Assembly: GCA_018398585.1 (NCBI GenBank) | Contig: JAGTTD010000011.1 | Coordinates: 18,591,346 to 18,655,345 of the forward strand | Direction: 5' to 3' | DNA: 64,000 nucleotides | Origin: Simmondsia chinensis | Lineage: Eukaryota > Streptophyta > Magnoliopsida > Caryophyllales > Simmondsiaceae | Shown here: positions 55,163 through 64,000 of the stretch, in pieces | Numbering within the stretch: position 1 is the first letter of the stretch | How the letters are laid out: each line of letters opens with the position of its first letter | Made by a program: the position numbers and the translations under genes | Notes under the pieces: generated by a model | What the model was told of the DNA's origin: nothing | The model's database searches: none | What the model saw: only the letters and a program-made list of their open reading frames with translations

Positions 55163-57381
55163 TGCTTGAAAAAAGCAACTCTTGTTTGAAAAATAAACTC
55201 TAATACCGATTGTTGGGTTCACAATTTTTCAACTGTAGTCACAAGGGGTACCTATAGAGCATTTAAAGTAGGAGACCGTTCTCTCTACCTAAGCCCCCGG
55301 TCGGAGAGTCACGCATTGTGGCACCTGAGGTGCTAGAGTTCCCAGGAATAGGTTTATCTCTATAAACCCTTTGCTCTAATACCAGTTGTTGGGAAGAATT
55401 TCAAAAATTCTCCCTAATTTTATAAAATTTACATAGCAGAAGGGTTTAGAATTAGGGTTGATTTAAATTTTCTAATTTTAAATCTACAGATCTAAATTCT
55501 TAATTTAGATCTACAGACCTTTTACTCTAATATATTCATAATAATACATAAGCTTAAACATGCATAATAACAAATACTGTAAATAAATAAAAAACGAAAA
55601 GCAAAAGAGAAGGAAAGAAAAACATACCTGGATTTGCTCTAAAATGATAAACCCCGAAAGAAATAATAATCTTCAAAAGAATACTAGAAATTGAGACTTT
55701 GAGATCTTCTATGCAATGACCTCAAGCTGCCAGGAGGGTGGGCTCCGAAAAATATTAAACTAGGAAAGAAAAATTTTAATGGAAAATTTTCTCCCCAATT
55801 AGGTTTTTGAAACAATTCCAGAAACCCTAAAATTATTTGTTTCAATTGAATGCCAAACCTTCGGAATAGATACCTTTATTTATAGTAGTATAACGGAGCG
55901 AAAAAAATCTAATTAATTCAATGTGGGATTCGCAGTTATAAACTAAACACATCATTTTAACCATAAATTGAGCCAAAACGCGTCATTTTGATCCCAGGGA
56001 AAACACCGCGTCTTTTTAAACTCAAAGCGTGTGACACGTGGCAGCTTGCTATTCGCCAACAGATCTATACACAGATAGCCACATAGGATTCCCAACGTGC
56101 GACACGTGTCGCACGCTAGTTGGTTCAATGCAAAACGTGCGTATTGCACTATTTGTTTTTGTTTTTTTTTTTTTTTTTTGTACTTTGTTTCCCACATGTA
56201 AAAGTTCATCTTATAAATTTTAATTTTCGAAAAAATAATTTATTTTATAATTTTTGACTTTTATTCATCTCATTAATAATGTTTGGCAAAATTAATTTAG
56301 CCATCTCATGGATAAATTATTCATATCATGAATTCTTTAATACTTTTCCGATCGCAATAAATATAGAGGATTGCATAGGGACCTTAGGGACAATTTAAAT
56401 CTAGCCCCAGATAGATTAAATTAAGCATCTCATGAAATAATTTAATTACCATTTAATGAGACTTAATTCCACTAAATAAATCTCACGGCACTCGAGACTT
56501 AAACTATTTATTCGATATCTCCCTAATAGACTGTATTGATGACAACACCCCTCGACTAGATGTCTATGATGAAGAATAAGTATAACTACTACCATTATCC
56601 TTCTTGCAGCTTCTCCATTAGTTTTCGACTCGCCCTTCACTGAATAATTCATTTATACTTGAACACATTCGCAGTATAAATTTCAAATGTCAAACACTTG
56701 GAATACCTTGGCTAAAGTTTCTCAACTATTCAAATACTTGCGAATCAACTTAGGGGACATCTGTATCTCATAAAAGACTATAGATTTCCTATTGAATACA
56801 TGATCCTTGTCACAATTCACGCGGCTACCTTGTGTACGTGAGAATTCAGCCATGCATTTAGACCTTACTTATAGTATACCAAAGTAACTAATGCTCCATG
56901 CACAAGTCCCGAACACTCACAAGATTAAGAGTCGTCGTTCAAATAGTACAACATGAATCACTCATCTCCTATAATAGTCTAGAAACAAGCAACTCACATG
57001 GTCCATCTTAGTGTGCTAATCTTATTAAACACATTAACATAACACTTTTGGATCACCATCCACATAACCAAGACAAGTCATCTAAAGTGTCACGTTATAG
57101 TCTTAGCATACAAGTGGTCCAACGAGTCTTTTAAACAACAATCCATACCATTTGATCCAAGTCTTTCTGTGGGTCAATCTCATAAACGATTTAAAACAAA
57201 CATGTAAATTGTCGTTAGAGGACTACACCCATCTCATGGATGTTTCCAAAAAGAAAATCACATGTAGTATAAATGCTCGCTTACAGAAATTTAACACGGA
57301 AACTACTGGAAGTTTAATTTTATTTTTTAATAAAATTATATTAACATAATAAATCTGGATTTTAGTACACTATTCCTAACA
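55163..57381 (-). repeat. 5' LTR of Co2
   Basis: Plus-strand TGCTTGAAAAAAG to ATTCCTAACA, 2219 bp. Two further diverged primer-site-like motifs lie inside it: actctaataccgattgttggg (about 55197-55218) and gctctaataccagttgttgg (about 55373-55392). The second is directly followed by tgttgggaagaatttc, a plausible older LTR start. A T run of about 18 lies near 56161-56179. Confidence 0.85.
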
Positions 57382-57386
57382 ATAAA

Positions 57387-57730
57387 TTTTGTTCTATTTC
57401 TCACACTTGAGAATAGAAAGAACTAAATAACTCATAAAATAATCTAGAAATTGAAAGAGCAACAACCTAGGTTCCTCTTGTTTATATTAAGAAGCTATTT
57501 GATTTGAAATAAAACACTCAGAGAAAATTAAAACGCTAAAGGACAAATATAAACACTTTCAAATAACAAATCTGAAAAATTAGCTAAATCTAATCCTAGT
57601 AACCCTTGCCGCCAACCCATGCTTATAAACGTGACCCGCCAAGGTTGCTTCGTGTCTCTCTTTCTGCTGCAACACACCTCTTACCGCACCCGCCAAGGCT
57701 ATCCGCCAGGTAGATAGCAAGGCTGCATCA
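57387..57730 (-). repeat. Gy7 LTR 1, right fragment
   Basis: Second part of the LTR split by Co2; ends AAGGCTGCATCA and is followed by tcctctccggg, the complement of a purine tract as in Gy6. Together with 44585-44685 it makes an LTR of about 445 bp. Confidence 0.82.
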
Positions 57731-59763
57731 TCCTCTCCGGGTTAAAGGGAATTCACCCTCGAATTCATTAATGGACCTTCTAGGTTACTCTTATGAAATT
57801 GCATCTCCTCACTCCAACTCCCAGTCCTGTGTATCTTCACCTTGCTATGTTTGTCCCAACCATAGGGTGTTGATATCTTCTGCCAAGATGCGTGTTGTAA
57901 CTTATCCCGCTAAGATGCGAACAGCATCATCCTCCCGAGATTGGATAGAATTCGTCAACGAATTCGCCAGCCAATCGGTTGAACCACTTTTGCCAATTTG
58001 CCGGAGATCCCAAATGTCACATTAACGAACCTGCCACCAACATATCCCGGCCATGTCTAGTCCTTTTTTGGTAAAAAAAAGTGCCGTGAACCCTTGAAGC
58101 TTGGAATCCTAAAATGTCACAAGGCTCACTTAGTGTTGGAGCCTACCTAATAACTCTCCTCCCAGTATCTGACTCTTCTACCGCGGATATTTCCCTATTG
58201 CCCACACAGCTCCCAGTACCATCTCCAACACCTCAAGCTTCCCTACTTGGGCGTATTTCTTTTGCCGGCATGATTGTTTCCTTGTTCCCACCAACATATT
58301 TGGCAAGCAATGCTCTAACCGGGGACATTAGATCCTTGGCTTTTTCCAGTCGTGGAGCTTCATCTTTTTTAGGCAACAAGGCTATCCATGTGCCCTCAAA
58401 CATGAAGCCATAGATGTTTCGTCGTCCGTCGTGGATGGCGCCTCTATCAAACTGCATGGTCATCCCAATAGCAGATGACATGCGTCCACGACTACCATGT
58501 CACACCACACCTTGTCCCGATATTTCGATCAAATGGAAAAGCTAACTAGACATCGTTGTGAGACAGTTACCTGGTTTTTTTTCTTGAGCCAAGACAATTG
58601 ACATGGATTCGAGTGATCCTCCATCTTCAACCCAAGCTTTTGCATAGCTTCTTCGGAGATGATGTTCTCGTAGCTTCCTGAGTCAATCACTAGGCAGCAT
58701 ATCCTCTCACCAACAGTGCAACTCATCTGGAAGTTGTTACTCCTCAACCAGTTGTCTCCCTCTTCTTCCTTAGGTGCAAAACAGACTAGCCTTACCACAA
58801 GTAGACGGCCCTCGTCACCTGCAACTGCTTCTTCGCCCTGTGGTGCCAACTCATCGCTAGCCTGTTCCTCAACTACCTCGCCATCTCAAGCTTAGAGACC
58901 TTCTATGTACAATCCCTTGCCCAGTCTATCACTCTTTTGACACTCAGTAGCACGGTGTCCCATCTATCTACACTTGAAACAATGGGTTCTGGAGCTACTC
59001 GCCAATTCCTTCTCAATGTTGGCGGTAACCGGCTTCCCTTGCGTATCCCAGTTGATTTGTCATACTTGGTCACGCCCACTATCCTGGGTGTTCCTAGTAC
59101 CGCCAACTTCACGACGCCTCTGCTGCTTCTCGACGTTCATTGCCCTCTAACTCGCCTCTAAGACCGAAAAGATGGCAAACATGTTCGACACCTCCTGTAT
59201 CAAATCCTTCAACCTAACATATTAATTCACCAATTGCTCCCCCAATTCCGCCAAGTCATTCCTGGTGACTAAGGAGTAGAATTCCGCCGTGTACTCCTCC
59301 ACAATCCTGGAACCATGATGCAAGCTCTGGAGGTGTTGATACATCACCTTGGTGTGATTGTGAGGCAGGAAGGCACCTCTCATGTACTTCTTCCTCTTCT
59401 CCCACATCTCAATTGTCACCTTTCCTCATCAAAGCCGTGAATGCTTCAACTGCTACCACCAGGTGGCTGTGACCCCGTAGCCATGTAGCAATCAATGGCG
59501 CTTCTATCTTCTTTGGAACCTTCTTGAACTCAAGGGCTTCCTACACTGCGGCAAACCAATCCCAGAAATCTTTTGAGCTTCCTCCTCCATTAAACTCTGG
59601 GATCTCAATCCGGAGACCGGATTTCCACCTCTAATCATCAAAATTGTTAGTGTTTCCAGTATTGGGCAGTGTTCTCCCCTACCTTTGGTCCGGGAGCTCA
59701 GCATTTGGGAACGAATTCTTAAAGCTCTCGTCTGTCTCGTCATCATCACCCAGTGTCGGCGGG
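57731..59763 (-). pseudogene. Gy7 gag and protease remnant; RT and integrase absent
   Basis: Related to Gy6. In coding order: part of gag (59504-59809 and 59222-59419, with KRKKYMRGAFLPHNHTKVMY and RNDLAELGEQL); a zinc knuckle with one stop (HCFKC, then MGHRATEC, about 58938-58985); and the protease (frame 58529-58849) with the catalytic DSGS kept in CCLVIDSGSYENIISEEAMQ. After FMFEGTWIALLPKKDEAPR and PVRALLAKYVGGNKE (about 58233-58481) no RT, RNase H or integrase follows before the purine tract. The copy is an internal deletion derivative of about 2 kb. At its high end, gag joins LTR 2 directly without the primer-binding site. Confidence 0.75.
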
Positions 59764-60189
59764 TGTTAGCGCGTAAAAGTGGGACTTTAGGGAACGGAAG
59801 GTTCAACATCTTTCCTTTAAATTTCTATTTACGAAAATTATAAAAATAATGGGGAAAATCGTTTGACCTAAATCTCACACCCTGAGAATAGAGGAAAAAC
59901 ACATAAAAAGGATAAATATCTCTAAAACAATTGAACTAATCAAAATTTTAAGTCTTCCTCTTACTTAAATAGAGGAGCTAATTCATCTGAACTAAAAGAC
60001 CTTAAAATTAAAAGTTAAATATGAAAACAGCTCTTAATTATCTAAAACAAGTAATTCTCTCCTACTCTAATGACTAAATAACCTAATAGATGTCAATTTC
60101 CTCAAGTGTTATCCAGTCATGTCTCCTATCAACTCGCCAAGTAACCCATCTCTCCAAGAACCCAATCCGCCAAAATACGGGCTGCATCA
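59764..60189 (-). repeat. Gy7 LTR 2 (middle LTR)
   Basis: Plus-strand TGTTAGCGCGTAAAAG to GGGCTGCATCA. The start is damaged compared with TGATGCAGCGTG, and no primer site lies next to it: cagtgtcggcggg, which in the third unit is part of gag, is joined to the LTR instead. Confidence 0.75.
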
Positions 60190-60782
60190 TCCTCCCTGAC
60201 CTGGAGGGAATTCGCCCTCGAATTCAGCTGCTTAGTATTGAAGGTGGTTGGCGATGGCTATGGAGAAAATCTAGGAGATCTATTTTGGGTCGTGGTAGAG
60301 CACTTCAATGTGGGCCTGTATTAGTTGGTGCTCGTGATGGGGGTTGAGTGGATTATTTTTTTGGTAGATCTAATGTTGTCAGTTTTGGTTGGGACAGTGG
60401 TGTCATGTGGATAATAAGCAACGTTGGTGTTCATGGGATTATCGGTGGTGGTGAGGATAGGATCTTAATAACCTCAAGTATCTCCTCATCATAGATGGGC
60501 TCATCAAGGATTGGTGGAGAAGAAAAGTCGTGAATGGGTTCATCATCCGTTTCTTCCTCGTCTCCCAGTGTTGGTGGGTGTTGAGGCTAGGTACCTAACT
60601 CCTACTCAGGATTTGCCCCCAATTGAATCCAGCAATTCTCGATTCACCCAAATTTCTCTTCGATCTCCTCAAACCTCCTCTCGGTCTGCTGCTGGAAATC
60701 CCGCTCATATACGTCTCCGACGGCGGCGTATCTCTGTCACCCATGAGCCATCTCAGAAGTTGTTAGGAGCTCTGATACTAAT
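60190..60782 (-). other. Gy7 second, very short internal segment with primer-binding site
   Basis: Begins with the purine-tract complement tcctccctgacctgg and ends with the gag start and priming site gctctgatacta (60769-60780; one change from gctctgatacca) next to LTR 3. The part near 60540-60600 (cagtgttggtgggtgttgagg) repeats the gag segment seen near 59750. 60230-60540 is not recognised. Only about 590 bp lie between LTR 2 and LTR 3. Confidence 0.65.
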
Positions 60783-60995
60783 TGATGCAGCGTGTAAAAG
60801 TGAGATTTTAGGAAACATAAGGTTCAATGGCCTTCCATTAAATTTCCATTAAGAAAGTAATAAAAACAAAGGGGAAAATCTTTTAACCTAGTTCTCACAC
60901 CCTGAAAATAGAGAAAAAACACATAAAAAGGATAAATATCTCTAAAACTATCGAACTAATCAAAATCCTAATTCTTCCTCTTGCTTAAATAAGCA
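60783..60995 (-). repeat. Gy7 LTR 3 (left part)
   Basis: Starts TGATGCAGCGTGTAAAAG and follows LTR 2 word for word (ggggaaaatc, ctcacaccctga, acataaaaaggataaatatc) up to cttgcttaaata. It is then interrupted by the 5S/SINE composite; a short similar piece (ggagcctaattcactc, about 61279) follows it. Confidence 0.75.
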
Positions 60996-61113
60996 ATATT
61001 CCAAATGCCTCAAGGACTCACGCCTAAGCAGGGTGTGGGGGAGGTGGATGCACACAACCTAACCCTTTCAGGGTACCCTGAAGAGAGGCTGCTTTCGAGA
61101 ACCCCCAACCTAA
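60996..61113 (-). mobile_element. tRNA-type SINE-like segment (TS-like)
   Basis: Same block order as the SINE fragment at 13295-13415: a ccctgctt..aggcgtgagtccttgaggca end, the middle, and gagaggctgctttcgaga near the other end, read here on the plus strand as ctcaaggactcacgcctaag to agagaggctgctttcgag. It lies directly against the 5S-like segment with the same (minus) polarity. Confidence 0.5.
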
Positions 61114-61224
61114 GGGGTGCAACATGAGGACTTCCCAGGAGGTCACCCATCTTGGTACCACTCTCGCCCAAGCACGCTTAACTTCAGAGTTCTAATGGGC
61201 CCGGTGCTTACGTGTTGGTACCCT
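61114..61224 (-). repeat. 5S rRNA-derived sequence
   Basis: In minus orientation it contains long stretches of plant 5S rRNA: gaagttaagcgtgcttgggc, gatgggtgacctcctgggaa and gtcctcatgttgcacccc, covering the internal control region and the 3' end. The 5' end is altered (gggtaccaacacgtaagcac), so it is not a normal 5S gene. Candidate sources are a Cassandra-type TRIM LTR, which carries 5S sequence, or a 5S-headed SINE together with the adjacent segment. The upstream stretch 61225-61278 (caacccaagcccacaaatag) is not 5S. Confidence 0.85.
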
Positions 61225-61320
61225 ATTTGTGGGCTTGGGTTGGACGGTGCAGATGGGCATTACTTATTTGTACCTTCAAGGAGCCTAATTCACTCATCCT
61301 ATCCAAGTATCAAAATAGAA

Positions 61321-61596
61321 GTATGAGGAGAAAGGGTTCGAGCGAGAGGGGAGAAGACAAATAAGGCATTTTGGCTTATCATTTGTCATTTTTTAATTTG
61401 TTGATAATATTTATATCGGTAGTTTGAAAAATAAAGAAGTGATTGGGTTCTCTATATTAATTTTCAATGTTATTTATACCAAATATCCCCAAACTTTTCA
61501 CACTATATCAATTTAGTACTTGTAAATTTAGTTATGTTATATTGGTCCCTCTAACATTTATATTTTATGCATTTAGTCGTTTGATCAAATTGAAGC
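61321..61596. other. Unassigned AT-rich spacer
   Basis: No feature recognised between the end of the Gy7/5S cluster and the Co3 LTR. Confidence 0.4.
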
Positions 61597-62825
61597 TGTT
61601 GGAATATGGTTCCTGTATAGTCTGAACTATGTCCGAGTACAAGGCTAAAGAAAGCTAAGCTATTAGTTGCGAACGTGTTTTTTGGGATAAAATGTAAAAT
61701 ACTATAAATGAGGATTATACTTAAAAAATAAAACGTTTTGCATTAAAGTAAAATTAATTGAGTAAAATAAAAAAAAATTAATTAAGTATTTATTTAGGTT
61801 TTATCCGTTGCCTTTTCTTTGGTCGCATTGTGGTGTTGGGCTACAGCTGGACCCACTTTGAGAAGCTTCTCTGGGAAGCTTCCTTGCTCGTACTTTTTCC
61901 TGCCCATTGCATGCCACGCGTCAGCACAACACTTATAGGTTTTGGTGGTTTAATTTGGACCGTCCATTGGGCAGTGGATCTGAAGGCCATTGTTGCCCAC
62001 GTGTCACACGATACGGCTCCCGTTTTTTGTTTTTTTGGTATAATCCCGGCCGTTCGTTTGAGGCTTGTCAATGGCTGAGATTGTGAGCACACAGATACCC
62101 TTTTGTCTACAAATAAGGGGGGTTTGTAGAGGGAGAAAAATGTTGGTCGTTTTTTTGGTTTTTTTTAATCGGTTCTCTCTCTCTCTCTCCTCTAGTGCTT
62201 CTTCAACCTTCAGCAAGGGTTTCTAGGGTTTGTCCCTAGGATTTCCTGTGCCATAACCAAGCTGGTAAGAGAAGGAACTCGCCGGTGCTAGTAACCACGA
62301 AGGCTTATCAAGGAGGATCTAGGATCGTGATCTCTCGCAGCAACCAGGCTTTGGAGTTGGTATAATTTCTCTTGCTCTCTCTTTATTCTTTACAGTTTTT
62401 TGTTGTAAACGTTTGTATAAAGAGGGGTTTGTAATTAATAGCTTAGGTTTTGATGTGGAAAGCGCCTTGTGCCATTTACGCAGTTGTAATCTTTATATGA
62501 TTAATAAAATGGAGCTCTCTAGTGGTAGGGAGACCGTGGAGCAAGTCAGTTAGGACCGAACCATGTTCAAATCGTGTGTACTCATTTATTTTTCGTTTAT
62601 GTCTTCTATCGTTACTTGTGAACCAATCTCGTACTTAGAGCCACATTTTTAAGACAAAATTTTCACCGATCCTAAAAATCAGTAAAGTTATTGTTGAAGT
62701 CAAAACCTAATATCCTGTGTTTCGCTTTGAAAAGGGGTTTGGTTTTACTTGGTCAACAGTAACAATTTGTTTTAAGAAATTTAAATCAGAACTAAAAACA
62801 GTTTAAGGATTCTTAAAACGCAACA
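61597..62825 (+). repeat. 5' LTR of Co3 (copia)
   Basis: Starts TGTTGGAATATGG and ends CAACA directly before a primer-binding site; the ends form the inverted repeat TGTTG/CAACA. 1229 bp. The ct-rich run near 62176-62192 may mark the leader, and attaataaaatgg (about 62499-62511) is a possible polyadenylation signal. The partner LTR is outside the window, so the left limit rests on the terminal motif only. Confidence 0.65.
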
Positions 62826-62827
62826 AG

Positions 62828-62840
62828 TGGTATCAGAACC
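62828..62840 (+). other. Co3 primer-binding site
   Basis: TGGTATCAGAACC; matches the tRNA-iMet complement for the first ten bases and then departs (AACC against AGCC). Confidence 0.8.
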
Positions 62841-62852
62841 AAGTTTGTGAAA

Positions 62853-64000
62853 ACAATTTGGTCTCACTATTTGTGAAAAACGGTTTGAGAAAAAGGCTAC
62901 TAAGTTTGAGATAGAGCATTTCGATAGGAAGAATGATTATACTTTGTTGAAGGTCAAGACCAAAGCATTGCTGATGTCCCAAGGCGTGGGATCTGCTCTC
63001 CTGGAAGCGGACAAGCAACCATCTCGTCTGACTGAGAAGGACAAGGAAGAAATCGAGCAAAGGGCCTATGGTACTCTTGTTATTTGTTTAGATAATAATG
63101 TGCTTCCTCTTGTTTCCTCTGAAACTACTGTTGCTATAATCTGGGCTAAACTAGAAGAAATATATAAGGTTGAATCCCTCTCTAATAGGATACTTTGTAT
63201 GGAAAATTTCTTCACGTTTAGAATGAACGAACATAAGCCATTAGATGACTCCCTAGATGAGTTTAATAAAATTTTACGGGACCTAAAAACTATGAATGCT
63301 GGTGTTCAGGATGAGATTCAGGGTATCATATTGTTGTGTGCTTTACCTTAATATCTTAGGGCATTTAAAGACACTCTCAGATATGGTAGGCAGAAAATCA
63401 CATTAGATGAAGTAACATTGGCCTTTAGGGGTAAAATTTTAGAACTAAAAAGGGAGGAGAAACATGGACTTTATAGCAACAGCGATGCGGGACTAATGAT
63501 GAGAGGAAGAACTAATAATAACAAGAGAAGATCAAGGAGTAGGTATCGCTCTAAGTCAAAGGGTAGGAGAGACATAACAAAAATGAAGTGCTACGCGTGT
63601 CACAAGTTAGGACATATGAAAAAGGACTGCCTCGATAGGAATAGAACACCCAGAACAGCAGATAACGTTGTTTCATTTGAATCTGGAAATGCTAAGGTGC
63701 CGAATGTCTCGCATGGTTTATTTGTTTCGAATGACATTTTTGATTTGTGTGATTCTAATGCAAATTGTGATCTACCTGAACATGCTATGTTTGAATGTAA
63801 TACTTCTGATCATGTTAATGTTTCATCTGATACATTAGAGCATGAGTGGGTGTTAGATTCGGGTTGTAGTTTTCATAAGACTACCACTAGAGCTAATTTT
63901 ATTAATTATAAACCAGTAATAAGGGGAAGGGTGTTGTTAAGAGATAATAGAGGCTACAACATAACTGGTGTGGGGTCCGTCAAAATAAAATTAACCAACA
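62853..64000 (+). pseudogene. Co3 copia gag-pol, 5' part (one stop; cut by window end)
   Basis: Ty1/copia polyprotein running off the right edge. The gag capsid domain (UBN2-like) spans about 62900-63480: LLKVKTKALLMSQGVGSALL, then WAKLEEIYKVESLSNRI and LDEFNKILRDLKTMN. One TAA at about 63349 interrupts it (ALP-stop-YLRAFKDTL; Gln is likely, one C-to-T change). The basic linker (NNNKRRSRSRYRSKSKGR) and the zinc knuckle CYACHKLGHMKKDC (63589-63630) follow, then the protease with an intact DSG in WVLDSGCSFH (63856-63864). No convincing ATG precedes the capsid; the frame is open from 62853. Apart from the one stop it is the least damaged copia coding region here. Confidence 0.85.

Larger units (their letters stand above)
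44686..57381 (-). mobile_element. Co2: large Ty1/copia element nested in a Gy7 LTR
   Basis: 12.7 kb including an inner 4.07 kb insertion. LTRs of about 2.2 kb (44686-46888 and 55163-57381), perfect target duplication ATAAA (44681-44685 and 57382-57386), tRNA-iMet priming site 55149-55160, purine-rich aagcgggagat before the 3' LTR. Pol remnants (protease, pre-integrase, integrase, RT, RNase H) lie at 46980-49160. Most of gag is not recognisable and the space before the primer site is a long non-coding leader. The LTRs are alignable but carry many substitutions and indels, so the insertion is old. Confidence 0.9.

Noticed and set aside
58114..58413. 99-codon plus-strand frame and similar frames in 57771-58481
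   Set aside because: Antisense to the Gy7 protease/gag region, which reads well on the minus strand.
61114..61224. Functional 5S rRNA gene
   Set aside because: The 5' third is altered (gggtaccaacacg instead of a normal 5S start), it is a single copy, and it is embedded in a repeat insertion.

Overview
The window looks like plant nuclear DNA, most likely from a eudicot, made almost entirely of nested transposable elements. Support: Ty3/gypsy elements with a chromodomain-like C-terminus, Ty1/copia elements, L1 and RTE LINEs, a tRNA-type SINE, a TRIM, a 5S rRNA-derived repeat, and priming sites that nearly all match the 3' end of initiator tRNA-Met (TGGTATCAGAGC). I saw no convincing host gene, rRNA array, tRNA gene, CRISPR array or bacterial feature. 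The species cannot be named from the sequence.

Layout (element names are mine). 1-639 is an inverted piece of a copia leader, joined to Gy1, a truncated minus-strand gypsy copy (640-3162). Co1 is an old minus-strand copia element (about 3163-17640). It is split by Gy2, a full-length plus-strand gypsy element (5441-11034, target duplication CCTTT), and its leader also holds a SINE (about 13295-13415) and an RTE LINE (about 13965-15690). 17641-18970 is unassigned. Gy3 (18971-29893, plus) is an old gypsy element carrying two insertions: Gy4 (20165-24802, minus, GCTTG), which has lost its whole reverse transcriptase in frame, and a TRIM (28603-29148). An L1 LINE (about 29900-39230) is cut by Gy5 (32639-38401, plus, AGCAG). 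Gy6 (39381-44537, minus, ACTAG) follows. Gy7, a rearranged three-LTR relative of Gy6, spans 44585-61320. Its first LTR is split by Co2, a 12.7 kb copia element (44686-57381, minus, ATAAA), which itself contains a 4.07 kb LARD-like element (50451-54524, GAAAT). A composite 5S rRNA/tRNA-SINE insertion lies in the last Gy7 LTR (about 60996-61280). Co3, a younger plus-strand copia element, starts at about 61597 and runs off the window.

Function. The parts are the normal retrotransposon set: gag nucleocapsid with zinc knuckle, aspartic protease, reverse transcriptase, RNase H and integrase, between LTRs that carry the promoter. Almost every copy is broken, mostly by single in-frame stops that look like C-to-T or G-to-A changes rather than by indels. 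That pattern fits old, methylated, silenced chromatin.

Most unusual items: (1) the LARD-like element, whose only long ORF is an intact 393-codon frame of unknown function and whose 3' end matches the gypsy family next to it; (2) an array of short perfect hairpins with mostly 3-nt loops in the leaders of both copia elements; (3) the Gy4 protease-RNase H fusion; (4) the 5S/SINE composite; (5) the three-LTR Gy7; (6) repeated primer-binding-like motifs inside the Co2 LTR.
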